Notes under the pieces: generated by a model | Database searches by the model: none | Told to the model about the DNA's origin: nothing | What the model saw: the letters and a program-made list of their open reading frames with translations, nothing else | NCBI RefSeq assembly: GCF_958295425.1 | Contig: NC_081144.1 | Location: 9,051,186 to 9,115,185, forward strand | Direction of reading: 5' to 3' | Source: Solea solea | Taxonomy: Eukaryota; Chordata; Actinopteri; Pleuronectiformes; Soleidae | Length of the DNA: 64,000 nucleotides | Translations under genes and position numbers: made by a program | Shown here: piece by piece, positions 35,189-49,300 of the stretch | How the letters are laid out: each line of letters begins with the position of its first letter | Numbering within the stretch: position 1 is the stretch's first letter

Positions 35189-38100
35189 ATGACGTCAAAT
35201 TTAGGCTCAAAGAAGAAAGACAGTGTTTACAGAATGGACAGATTCGCAGAGGACTTGCCAAAGGTAGGACTTGTGTTGAAATGCTTACACAAAAAATAAT
35301 TCATTTCACTTCATTTGACCTGTTTATGAAAACATGAAATCTATGCCTGAGCTTATGCGTCATTAGATAACAACAGCTTTCTCGGTTCTACAGAAAACAG
35401 CCCTTTCACTTTCAGTCAGTTTTGGTAAAGTCAGTGGGAGTCTCTCAAGCATTTTTACTTCCTCAATTCTTGACTTCCTAGTTATTGGTAATTTCCAACA
35501 GCAGGATCACTTACTGTATCTACACAGAAATGAAATGTGTTCCTGTTGCAGCATGTGTGACATGTAGATTGTACTTTACGCACAGTGGTTTCGCGAGACA
35601 ATTTCCCTGAGACTGACTCATGCAATTCCAGGATCTGATTTTCACTCTGTGAAGCTGAGGGAATTTTGATTTCAGGTTTATTATTAAATATGTTAGGACA
35701 TCTCCGCAGTCGCTCAGTGTGAAGCAGAACACAGCACGACAGCCAGATGAAAGACTTTTGGTTTTTGTAGTAGTGCTATCTTTTTACCAAAACACAAGGA
35801 TGTTGTACTGTATATTCTCGGACATTTTATTGTATATTATTTACTGGGATGTTGTCATTTCAGCTGAGCAATGAGATGCAGCTAAGCATCATGAACAAGG
35901 TGAAGAACGGAGAGTTGTCCATTGAAGATGCTCTGAACCTGGCAAGGAGGGACCGGCGTCAGCTGCTCAAGCAGCAGTGTCCGTCTGAAGAGGTAAACCA
36001 ATCCATTTTAAACCAGTCATATAATTCCTCAGTGTCTTTACAGCTGATCCCCACATTGCCACCTTGTGTGCCCCCTGCTGGCCTCGTGAACCTGGAACTA
36101 AAGTCAGACATGCTTGCTCTCAGTGAAAACATGGCTGCCAGTGGAGAAAACACAGACAGACAAACACCAACAGACATCTGCATCTGCTTATCACTTTAAT
36201 GGATGATGATGCTAGTTTTTTGTAAATTACGCTTTTTTGTCATAAACATATAGAGTTGTGTGATTTTTATTTAACTTTGTAAAGTGCCACAGTAGGTGCA
36301 CGTTTCTCCCTGCCATCAACTCTTTTCATGACTCCAACTCAAGCATCTTTGCCCTGAAGTCCATTTAAAGACTTTAATTTGATCATTAATTGCTGTGTGA
36401 ATTACCTGCCTGGGAATGAAGCTTGAGAAAACCCGTCTTTTAAATGATTGTTCCCTACACATGTTCTCTTCTGTCCCTTTAATGAGCTGCTCAGCCTGCT
36501 AGATGGGTTTTTAAAATGATTCTCTTTCATGATTTGCCCATGAGATAAAGCAATTGTGGAGACGGTAGCTTTAATTAGCTGAGGTGTTTTTCCGTTGAGT
36601 GTTTATATCTGATTGTTTTTTTTGTCTGCAGGAACAACAATCCTCACAGTACAACTTCAGTGTTCTTAAGCATGGTCGATACAGGTGGCAGAAGCGGGTT
36701 TTTCAGGTAAGTCACAAACAAAAGAAAACAAAATAAATAGTGTTAGAAGGAAGTTTGCAAAGGTTGGGCATGAGGACGGTGCTATGTGGATCACGCTCAC
36801 AAAGACAATACAAACATTTTACAGATATAATATTTACCATTTCCTGAGCATTTGCCTTTGTGACAATACAACTGAGGCTGGTAAAATATAATTGATAAAA
36901 TAAATGTGACCTTAGGGTTTGCACTATGGGCAGCCAAGGTTATAGTTAGTTTTTATTTGGTTTTGAATTTTTGTTTTTAGAATGGGTACGTTTTAAATAG
37001 TTTAAATAGAGCGGGTTTGCTAGTGTTTTTTTTTATAAAGTTTGTTTTAGTGTTCATAATAAGTATTGTGGGCATAGGGTTAGGGTTAAAATGTATTAGG
37101 ACAAGTGAACAACCATCCCTGAATCAAATATTACAGTCTAAAAGAAATGAGCCTGAAGTGCAAAATGTGCATAGACTAAAAACACACATGAACATAACAA
37201 CATAAATAATGTATAATAATGTATAATAATTATTATAATGTAATAATAGTAATAATAATAATGAAACACATCTACTATCTACATCACAAATGTGTTTTAT
37301 TTTTATTTCAGTTAACAGAAATGTTTTCTTTATTTTAGTTTCAGTTAAATATAATAACCTGGCCAAAGTCTAATATAGCAGTCATTCAGCGAATCCTCCC
37401 TTTATGATTAATTTGGCCGCTGTAAAGAGAGGTGCTGCCTAGGTGAGCTGTTACTGTTATATATAGCCCACTTTGATTTATAGTAAACTGGCAACTAAGT
37501 GACTGACTTCAACACTTCATCACTGTGACCACCCAGATCGACTTGAAGACTAAAATGCTGTGCAGCATCGAGAAAGGAATCATCAAGCGACAGCTTCCCT
37601 TCTCCATCGTGAAGAGTTGTGATGATGGAGTCGGCTCCAAGTTCACCATTTCCTTTAAAGGACATCACGATTATGAGTTGGAGGCAAGGTCACTGGAGGA
37701 CAAACACAAGGTGAATTCTACACCTTTTAACCCTGCCCAACTCTCTCTCTATATAAATATTTTATATTTATGATATATATATATATGAAATGTTATATGA
37801 TATATCTCTTTTGTTTTGTACAGATGATGCAGCTTGTTAATCAGATCATTTATGGGAACATATACTGTGATAATGAAGAGGGAGATGCAGACACTCGTCA
37901 GCAGCCTCAGGCATCACAGAGCCTACGTGAAGGCATCTTGTTACTACACAGAGGAGGCCTGGCGTCTTTCAGATGGGTGAAGTACAGATGTTTCCTTATA
38001 GCAGTGCGGCTGTGATGATTGGTGGCTAAGTGTTCAAACTCTCATTTAGCTTCTTATAAATCAGGACTGTGCTAAATACGGCCAAATACATTTGCAGAAT

Positions 38101-41100
38101 GTTATTGACTTTCTTTCTCAATAACAATCATTATTTTACTCTTGTTATTTCTTAATTATGGGGATTTTGCAGCGACATTAACATTTTGATTGATTCCCGT
38201 TGGTGTTCTTGTTGCAAATAGGTGTTTTTTCTATAAAACCTAGTGCATGTTTTAAAGTAAACTACTGCATATTCTATATCTATCAAGCACCTTTGTGGGA
38301 TTGAAACAAGGCGTATAGGTGCCGATGTTGCAGGCTACATGATAGAGTTCTCCATACTTTTGTTCCAGGTATGAGGTCCAGCTTCACCCGGGCCAACTAA
38401 CACTGGTGCCCTTCAGGAGTCGAGGCCCCGCGGATGGCGAGCTGACGTCTGCTGTGCCCATGTCGACTGTGATTCATCTGTCAGACGGAGATACCAGCGT
38501 ACAGAAACCTCACAGCCCAGACGCATTCACCCTGGTCACACATAAAAATCAGTACCAGTGAGTAAGATTAAGGAATAAGGATTAAGCACATAGACGATGT
38601 CACATCAGATGTTTCTGTTTATTTACTGCCTTAACTTCAGTCTCTTCAATGCAGTTACGTCTTGATGCAGTTGATGGATATAGGTTTAAAGGTCCTGTGG
38701 TCCTCCAACATTAAGTCCGCTTTCTGGGAGATTTTGAATATACTACTCATTAATATGTTAAGTGTAAGTGGAGGCTTCCATGTTGCGGTGCCATGATTCC
38801 ACAGCAGCCCAAAGGGATAAACCTGCCAGTGCATTTGTTTTGTATTTTAAAACAGAAGATTATTACAAAAATGAAAAAGAATGACATCCTTAGGGAAAGG
38901 AAAGAGACAAGGAAAGAGGAGGCTTCCATTTGTCTCACCATTAGATGTCACTAATTCTCACTTAAAGTTACCAGGCTGAGAAAATAAGGGATGCTGAGTT
39001 AATATTTTTGATTTATTCCAGATTCAAAGTTCCTGTATCAGACCATACCACCACCCAGAGGGCCATCCAGCAGGAGCGAGACGCTTGGCTTAGTGCCATT
39101 GACAAGCTGTGTTCAGACTGGAAGAGGAAGTCCAGGGGTGAACAAGCGTTTGTGGAAACAACGTTTCTACGAAGTATCAGCATAAGCGAAGACATCGAGG
39201 ATTCTAATTCGGATCAAGAGTCAAGTGGTGGCTCAACCAGTGTGAATACAATTCCTATTTATCCTCCAGTTGATTATGCAAATGCAGATCCCACATCCAG
39301 CAGTGGAGGTCAGTTATTAGGTGATAATACCAAACCTCCTCCTGAACCTTCACCTCGTGCCCAGTCACCATCCTCACCCTGTGCTGCTCCTTTATTGCCA
39401 GTGGCCTCTCCTGACCCCTCGCCCTCCCACACTCCCATCACATCCTCCACCACAGTCCCAGAGCCTCCAAAAAATAAATCAGGCTCGTCACCTGTCAAAG
39501 TGCCTGCACCTCCATACATTCCTGCCCCGCCACCTTTACTCCTCAAAACCACAATTTCAAGCAAAACACGCACCAGGGCTTTTCACTGGGACCCAGTTAC
39601 CACCAACAACAAGGTAACACAACCACTTTTCTTTCTAAACTTCCTCAGACATCACAGGGTCTCATTAGTGTGTTTTTGTTTTTTTTTCATTATTTTTATC
39701 ACAGACAGAAAGGTGAATTTCAGCTTTCATTATTCTTAACTGTGTATTTGTCTTTTCCGCATTGTTCTTTTATAATGTTAACAACGCCGACGGGCATTCG
39801 TTCATTTTCTTAGTTGTTTGCAAAATCATTCTGGATGCAAGAAAGAGCCCGGAACATTGAACTCAACACATCACGCCTGTACGAGCAGTTTGCTGTTAAG
39901 GATCCCGGGACATTTGTTGTGTCAGAGCAGAGTAATACCCAGCATATCATGCTCAACGAGAAGATCGCACACAATTTCAGTAAGTAGTTAAACAAGTGAT
40001 GCGACAAAAATGCTTATAAATATTGTCTGCAGCAAACTTGTAATCTTTTTTTTTTTTTTAGCAGTTAGAAAAGAAAGAAGATAGGACTGAACAATAACTT
40101 TCACTTAAAAATTAGTGTGTATTGCCACGCTGTAATGAAAAGCCATTCCTTTTGTTTAAGTTAAATACAGACTTCACTGAAATAGAGGTTGTGGTGTGAA
40201 ATAAGCTCAACCACTAGAGGGAAGCACCACATAGAAAGAGAAGGCAGGATCCTCCCAGAAAAATGATTGATATCAGATTGTCCATTTTAATGAATGTGGT
40301 TGAAATATTCTTGTATATTTAGCTCTCTTTAAAGTAATGCTTGAAAATCTAATGACACTGGTAGATGGGATGGATGTTCCTCATGTGTCTGCAGGGGGCA
40401 GTGTGCCCCCAATGCAGTGTCACATTTGTGCATGCTGAGCTGTTGTGAAGTGGAACATGTTCTATTTCTCATCTAATGACTTTTCACTTTTGATTAACTA
40501 AACATGGCTTTTATATTTCAAGACTTACGCCATGGGAGAGGATTTCAGAGTCTCCCTGTCACGGCTCCTATACGGGAGACACAGACACAGGGGTGATCCA
40601 GTGGTGGTGACCGTCTGCTATATATAATCAGATAAATGTGCAGACAGGCAGCATAATTAGACTTTACACATTTATTAAATATGGACTGAGATCTAAGCAA
40701 CAACCAGCATTTAAAGTGTGTGCTCCTCCCTGACCAGGAAATGTTGGTTGTATCAGAAATGCCGAGTGTCAATAGCCTGCGGCAACTCATGCATCCTTCT
40801 GCAAACTTTAGAAGAATATTGATGTTTGAAGTCTGTCCAAAGTGACATTTCAGGTCTAGTGGAGAATGGATTATGTACCAAAGTAAAAGAAGCAATACTG
40901 AAAGAAACAAAAGAAAAGTGTATCATTCAAGTAAAAGTAGTTAAGTATTATCAGAAAGTGGAAGTACAGAAAATGAATAATCAAGAAATCCTAGATTGTA
41001 ATATTTTTGTTTTCTCACCGATGCAATTTTTGTTTAAAATACAAATAATTGAATGAATGTTGAAGTTATCTTGATCTGCAATATAACAACTATGGCTCAG

Positions 41101-44100
41101 AGTAATTGCACTGCAATAAAAAAGAAATACCACTAAAGTGTGGTGGAGTACCAATATGCAAACCATAGGAAGGTTATTTTGGAGTAAAATACATGAGAAA
41201 TAATCATAATAGATAATGTGACTTCTGTTTGTTTACACACAAAAAAAACAACAACACAGGGACTTCCCAAGGATGCACCTCTCATTACAGCCAGGTTAAA
41301 AAAAGCCACTTCTCTTGGCATCTCACAAAGAAACCACATCCACACTCACACCCCTGCTGTGCTCTTTCTAATTCTTTTTTCGTTTCTTTTTTTGCACGTT
41401 TATCACCTCAAACCTCCTTTAAAGCACGGCACTTCTTCAGCTCAGCACCAGCCCAGCAGTTAGTCAGACTCTCGTCAGATAAAAATCATATATATAGGGT
41501 ACGTATCAAGTATATGATCAATAACTAACAAACAAACTCAGGCCTGTTAAGAAGCATTAGGAAGAACGCTGCCGCTCTCACTTCATCCAGAACAAGCTGA
41601 GACAGATGGTTGCAGTGGTTTCCTCTGGTAATAAGCACGAACATCAGCTGTGTAAGTGCTCGACCCCATCACCGACAGACCTTTAACAACAAGATTGTAG
41701 CTCACATTGATGCTTTCATTTAAGAGCGATACAAAGATGGGCTTGTGTGACACTGACTCTATTTTTTTAATAGACTCATTTGATGATATCACTATTGGAA
41801 GTTGGAAAAGTCCCGTATCCAAACTCCTACATATGAATGGAAGTTTTAACTGACCAATAATATACTTAAAGCATATTTTAAGCAATAGCTGCCACTAGGA
41901 GTCATACATTATCATTCCTGCAGTGGCTGTTCAAGGTGCAGCAGGTTCCTTACTCGATAGTTTTGGCCTCCAACTGGTGAAAAAGCCTGAGGTGCTGTGA
42001 AATGATTAATCTAGTCCTATTTTAGACTCCAGTTTGAATAGTATATTTATTTTTTGGAAAGCACTGAATAATTTTGGTGTTAAGGTGAGAGGCTGCAGCT
42101 ATTACAGGCCAGTAGATAAATACATTAAGACTGAGATGAATTCAATATTTCTTTTGGCACACAACGGCCGAGAGCGGATTTAAAAGTTTTTTTTTCCTCT
42201 TAAAAGTACAAAAATAGAGGAGATAAACAAACAGAAGTTGTGTAAAACTTCCCGTCACAGTCTTGTGATTGTTGTGCATTTTCTGTTCTGAATACCTATT
42301 CTCTCTAATACAGTTATTTACCTTGAGAGCGGCAGCGCATGCTGCTAATTTAATGACTGTAAATGTTAAAAGTACACTTGTGGCTTCCTGCACACAATGG
42401 GACTCACTCTTCATCTCCATACTCTAATTTGCCAGGGCAACACTCAGTTTGTCTGAGAGCCAGTCAACAAAGGGCTTGATTTGCACTTTTGTTTTTTCTT
42501 TCTTATTCCTGTCGACCAGACGAAACACAACACAACTCTTGAGGTGATTTGTCCTCATTTGCAAATCTATTATAAATTATTTGTTTTGCAGGGCATTAAT
42601 GTCAAGGATTTAGAGACGTGTTAGATAAAGCTTCATACCTATAAAATGCTTCACCTGGTTTTACATACTGACACAAATACAACGTTGTATTTTGCATTTG
42701 CCCAATTGGGTTAGACTCGCGGCACAGAGCTGTGCCACTGGTGCACCCTCGGTAAATTGCGGTGGGAATAATACACAAGTCCTTATATGGACATCCTGTG
42801 GTGTGTGTTTATAGGTCACATATTCAGGCTTTACAAAATGCGTTTTCCCGTGTTCTTATGTATTGCTGAGTCAATGTTATGATTAAGTTTTGGTTACTTT
42901 GAAAAAAACAAAAAAAACAAGTGTAGCAATACTTGTGCAGAAATGACAAAAACAGTGACTGTTTTTCTTTTACTTTTGTTCATAAAAATTAGTCAAGCGA
43001 ACATTGAAATGTGATGTATTTCCTTATTTCACAAATTCAATCTGATTTTAAAAGATTTTAGTACTTTTTGCTCAGATGTGTTTATTATAGTTGGTGAACA
43101 CATGTCATCAGATTGCCTATAGGTTGTGCTGAAAAAGAGGATGTAGGACACTCTATGTTGCACATTCTTATAGCCTCTGTATATGTTTCAACCTAAAAAA
43201 AAACCAGCCTAAATGCTCTGTGTTCTAAGGGTTAACCACGCAAATAAAAAAGAGTAACCATATTTTGTAAAATTCACATTGTATTTTAAATATCCATCAT
43301 ATCAGTTTCCTGAAGCAGGCTCTTAATGAACACTCCCTTCCGCTCCTGAATTATGCAGACGCATTTTAAAAACAAACAAACATCACATAAGCTTGGACTT
43401 GATAGGCAAATTAATACATTTCCCACACACATTTTAGGGAAAAGTAATTAAGCAAAGGGCCCTTTGTCGTCACAACGTTTTTTTATTATTATTATTTTTT
43501 AAAGTAATTTCATCACAGGATAAGAAGAGCATCTGTCTTTCATGTACCACTGAGTGTTCTGACTTTTCCTCCTCTAATCTGTTGTTCTTCCAGACATTTT
43601 TCTCAAAAGTTTCTCCGTGCAGCCGGGAGAGCTGAAGGACAAACTGTTCATTGTTCACAAGAAAGACGGAGGCCTGTCTGATGAGCACATCACGTCTCTG
43701 AGGAGGTAAGTCTTTGTGCCAGAAAAACACTGATTTGATTAATCCCTCACTGTGTCACAGCTGAGGTGGAAAAACTTTTTGTGTGCCCGAGTCGTGCGGT
43801 CTTTTCATGTCTGTTTACAAATTGGCGGAGACGGAACCTTTGGATTCTGGCAGCTTAGACAAATCATTAGTGAGGGACGTGAATGCATGGGACAGTCAGG
43901 ACCATGTTAAATGGGGGAACCACTTTCAGCTCTCGTGGGGAAGACGTAAGGCTTGCAAAGAAGTTCTCACAGCGCTCTAATACTAAAGAGCAGATGCCAG
44001 AACCTTTTACTAGAGCAGCTTACGAATAAAACTTTAATCTGGGGTTATTTGTGGAGATGGAAACTATTGACATGCCCTCAGGAATATAACACTCAAAGCA

Positions 44101-46355
44101 GGTGAAATGCTTTCCGATTCTTACCTGCAGTTTACTCAGTGGCCCTGGACGCTGACCTCCTGGAAGGAGAGAGTGATCTAATGTACTGTGTGGAGGGTTT
44201 TTATTTATTTTATGAAAACGTAATATATATTTTAATGTGCCGTGGCATAAGCCTGAGGAATACAATCTTGAAAGGACTACTCCCGGCTGCAATATTAATG
44301 ACCGGTGGTTCTCCAGTGGCACATTGCCTGGTTCATGAAAAAGTGAATGTCTTTGGTTTGAGGTCAGAAATGCATGGAGATGACAGGAGGGGGAGGAGGA
44401 GGGGGAGGAGGTCGGGTTTAAGATGACGGGGTTCAAATTCAGTGCAAGTGAGTAAATGGCTGTTCCCATCAGTGTCTCGCTGTTTTATAGAAGCTGACGA
44501 GGGCCATCAGCGCTACTTGGCTTTTAATCACTAGCCTTTCTTCAGGTCACTGGAATTCACTGCCATGGCTTCAGTCCTAGGCAGAGAGCCTTATGTCAAC
44601 ATGTGATGACATAAAAGGGAATAACAGGACGACATGTCTATATATTTTTTTATGATTTGTTGCATAAATAATAAATGAGATAATAATAAATAAAGGTGTT
44701 CTTATTTACCAAATACCAAAAATATACACCTAAAGATTTTCCATAGGCCATAAATTCTCACTTTCAGCATGATCCTTTTTCCTATAGCAATAAAATGTTT
44801 AGAGGCTGTGGAAGGAATTTTTCTTTACTGTTATGATTGCTGCCATATTTTATTAATCCTTTCTGGTGATTTATTTTTTATTGGATGTATGTGTTTCTTT
44901 AAATATTTTTTTATTAAATATGACTGAAATTATGATAATGTGAAAGGCAGTGTTGTAAAGTAACAAAGTACAAATTACTTTACATAAGTACAAAATTCAA
45001 GTATCTGTACTTTTGTTATTTATATTTCTAGCAGCTTTGACTTTTACTCCACTACATTTCCTCTAACTATCATCGTTACTACCAAATAAAATCAGAAGAA
45101 GAAGAGTTGGTAATGGTCTTGATGAGCTGCTTTTCACTATAGTTTTGCCAGTTTTCCAACAACCTTCCAGTTGAAAGACAACTCACCCCACCACTGAGCC
45201 ACCATGGCACAATCCTAACTCCTCACTTTTTTTTTATACTTTTACTTCTAAAACTTAAGTACATTTTATATCAGAAAATTACATTTGATACTAAAGTCCA
45301 ATAAATGTCATATACTTAAGTAATAATGATTAAAAAGTGACTTCAACTTCTACCAAAGTCATTTCCTGGTAAGATACTTTTACTCAATTATCCCTTTAAG
45401 GTACTTTAAACAAGACTGGGTAAATGGATGATACATCATCAGACTGTGATTCTCCCCTCATCTCCGTCACTACTGTAGTTTTGATTTCATTGCCCTGAAC
45501 TTCACAGTTTTGCTTCACTCGCTGCTGTCATCAGCACTGTTTTCGACCACAGCTGTTTACAGTCGAAAAGCTCTTAACGCCAACTATGCACCACCTGCCC
45601 AGCACTGAACAACACACAGACACAATTATCAAGCAGCTGGTGAACGTAGTGAAACATTTAGCAGCTAAAGAGCCCTCAGGAGTTGGTGGAGGGACAAAAA
45701 AACACAGTGAACCAAAAAAAAGGTCCATTGTATTTACTCACAAGGTCGACATTGAATGAATGTCTGAATGAATGAGAGCGCACCTCTGTAGGCACTGTAG
45801 AGGCTGGATGTGTAAATACAATGAACAACCACCAGCAACTTACAAGAACCTGAAATGGAGCTGTGAAGTGTAACTCACATTCACTGAAGTGCTAGTTTTA
45901 TGAGCAAATACTGAACAAATCGACTTAATATTTACTTCACATCACTTTGATATTTATTACTTTATTTATCCATCTATAAATTCAAAGAACGTCTGTCTAT
46001 CTGTCTTCTGTTAAAGTGCATAACTGTCCAACGGGTCACTTGGCGGGTTTCAACTTTGTAAGTGACTGACAGGGGACACCAGTGTGTGCAGTGCTGACTT
46101 TGGTGGTGTTGAGGATGAGGAATGCAAGAGATACTGTCAAATTCACCTTAAGTTAAGCCGCTTAACCATCACAGCTAAATGCCTAACCCTAACCCAATTC
46201 TAACCCTAAAACCCAGTCCAAAACTCTCAAAAAGCAATTTTAAGGATGTGACAGAATGTGAGGACCAGCCAAATGTCCCTATTTTCCTTTCCTAAAATGT
46301 TCTCATTCTCAGTGGTTCATACTTATTTTGTTCCTCACAAAGGTACCCATACAAG

Positions 46356-46389
<34 letters not shown>

Positions 46390-49300
46390 TTTGTATAGCA
46401 TTCACAGTGAGGACATTCATTGACATAATGCAATCCCTAGCCCAAGTGCCTAAGCCTAACCTAAACCTAATTCTAACCTTAACCCTAAAACCAGTTCTTA
46501 ACCCTGAAAAATAAAAAATGTTTACACACACACACACACACACCAAAGGATATTCTGTTTGTTCGTCTGTCTTCTCCTGGCATCATCGTGGAAAGCGTCA
46601 CTTGCCAGGCTTCAAACTTGGCAGGTGACCTACTGAGGGCACCAGAGTGTGAAGTGGTGACTCTGAGTAAAAAGTGGTGTTCATGTGAAGCATTTTTCGA
46701 AAAGCAAACACATTATTGTTTGAATGACTAACAAATACACTGATACTGTGTGTTTTCATGTTTTAGGTATGTCCCTACCTTGGATGATGTGGAAATGTAC
46801 AAATCCCACAAAGGCCCCGTGGCAGACCTGCATATTGTGGACCAGTACATGATGGAGGTATAGTTCCTCATATCAGAATAGGACTGGGATTGCCGAGTTA
46901 ACCTTGTAACTCTATTTTTGAGATGACTCACGGCCGCAGCAGAATCAAATTTAGCCCGTGCTCATACAGCACTTTCTTTTTAGAGGGCTTGCTGAGTTTC
47001 CATTCGCCCGTCTTCTAATTTACACCCTAGTGGTGTCATGACAAGCTCTTACCATTCATCTGGTTATCACCCTCCAGCATACCCAGCAGTCGTCTGACCT
47101 GTGTGCCGCTTGGCTCCAGACTGCAAGAGACGTAACAGCACATTACATCTCGGGAATATTTGACAACAACATGTTTCCTAAAGAGTCAGGGTGCCTTCAA
47201 AACTCAAAAAATCGGCCTAATTCTGGAAGCATATGCCTCCTGTGGCAACTTTAACAGTTCTTTTTTTAATGCTGTCAACTACAGCAGCAGGTATTCAAAC
47301 ACTGCAGTGAATAGATACTGAAAGACCATCAGTTGAAACTTCAAAGATAAGAGGTGAACACTTACTCTTTCTTCCCTGGTAGAATTCTGCATTTTTCAGT
47401 CACTTCACCAATTCTCACGCTGAAATGCACTTAATTGTGAGAGGAAAACTACAGAACACATTTGTTATGAGTTAATAAACCGATTATACTTTCGGAAATT
47501 TAAAAGGTATCAGAAAATGTGACAATGCGAGGAGGAGCGTGGTGCTTATTTTATTTAAAGCCAAATCATTACACGGTACGACACTCATCCTTAACACCTT
47601 TCTTTAACTATCCAGCACACAATGTGCTCTTTGGCTTTTCGGAGATGGTAGCTGTGCATGAGCGAGACGGTCTGCAAACATGGAGTGATTTATTAGAGGT
47701 TAGCGCCGACACAAAGGTTGAGTAGGCAGCTCAGCCAATCGTTTCAAAGTGTCAGGCCTTAGGTTTCTCTGTTAAATCAGCCTGTTGACAGGCCCACAGC
47801 ACCTCAGGTAATTCTGCCAAAGAGCTTGAGTCTGTGAGAACAAGCTGCAGCCATCCAACAACCGTGTCTCCCTGCGTCGCTGCTTTTTAGATGATTCTGA
47901 TTGAGCCCTTGGAATGACGATCTCCTTTGTATTCACTCACAATCTTTTCCCTTCTGATGCAGATGTGCAACATCCCCTACCTGAGCACACAACTGGACCT
48001 GCTGCTGGTTCTGAGAGAGCTGCCGAACAGCATGAACGACATGCAGCCCGTGAGTTTCCGCGACCGCCTCACTCAAGGGTTGAATTGCACGTTGAGCTGC
48101 TTTAAAATCAAGTCCATCCCCGCTAGCTCAAAAAAGAAGAGAAGCAAAGACACATAATGAAACACAGCGTTCAGATACGTCGTGTCCACGCAGACATACA
48201 GTAAATGAAAACATTTACACTCAAAGACTTTTTCCTCCCCTGTTTAAATTCTACATATCTGAAGTGGTGAGTGGAGTCGTTGTTATTCTGTCTGCTGGGT
48301 GGTTAAGTGTTGTGAAAGGAGAAGGGTTTTAGAGGCACTTAAAGGCACCTCTCCTTAAATGACGGGGGAAAGGAAAAAGGTGGATCTTAATCAAATCAAG
48401 CTCAATTTTTCCAGCAGATGATTTAAAACATACAAAGTTCTTATCCTCGAAAAACTCTTTGGGCTTTTCACAAAGAAAAAGAACCGTGGAAAGAAAATCA
48501 TGAACTAAATTCCCTCTTGCACCCTGCAAAGTACAGGTGAAGCAAAACATTCCAATCTACATTTTGTAGAGCGTATCATTGTGTTTCTTAACACACACAC
48601 ACACACACACTCAGCCAACATTTGCAACTGGTGCATTTAGAAAAGGCCATTTGTTGGACTATTTGTTAACACTCTCATGGTATAGATTGTTATTTATTGG
48701 CATTGGGGACTGCAGGGTGTGAAGATATTGCAGTCAAGCATGAATACCCCCCAGCTCCTCTGCCATTTTTTTTATATTTGATACTCTCCGGCTTTTTTCG
48801 GCATCAGTGCTTCAGTCCTAATCTCTCGTTTGCTGACAGTCTGCGAATGAAGAGAAACAAAGGATAAGAATGATGGCACTGTAATCCATTGACTCTGACT
48901 GTAATTTTTCTTTGTCTAAAACACAGAGGCAAACATATTGTGTGTCGGAAAGACGACACGACAAGAAAGATTAGCAATTTCATTAAGTTTCAATTTACTC
49001 CTGGCTGGGTTTTTTTTTTCCTGGTGTTTTCTGTCTACTGCTTTAGATTGATTAAAAATGTTTTTGTTTTTTTTTAAATCAGATTTTGTGCAGGTACTCT
49101 GCGACAATAAATCTGCTGCTCTCTGATCTAGAATCCAGAGCTTGGAGTGCCACTGTATCACTGTGCATGTTCAGACGTTTGAGAGGTTATGGTCCTATCT
49201 GTCGCAGGAGACTTCAACGCTTTGATTCTGACAGGGCAAGAAGGGAGAGAATCTGAGAAGTCACCACCTGGGGATTGTTTGTCACCTGCAGCGTCCTTGT

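Larger units (their letters stand above)
43706..46766. other. Formin intron 9 (3.1 kb)
   Basis: No coding exon recognised; the open frames at 43,783-43,980 and 44,020-44,469 match nothing I know. The intron holds a purine-rich GGGAGGAGG run near 44,390, a dispersed repeat (44,945-45,420) and a degenerate duplication with CA repeats (46,015-46,680). Confidence 0.5.

Noticed and set aside
44020..44469. 149-residue minus-strand frame in formin intron 9
   Set aside because: Partly encoded by a GGGAGGAGG simple run and with no recognisable domain; no splice support.
46185..46510. Interstitial telomere repeat
   Set aside because: CTAACCC occurs only a couple of times in a row and is mixed with non-telomeric variants; too short and irregular.
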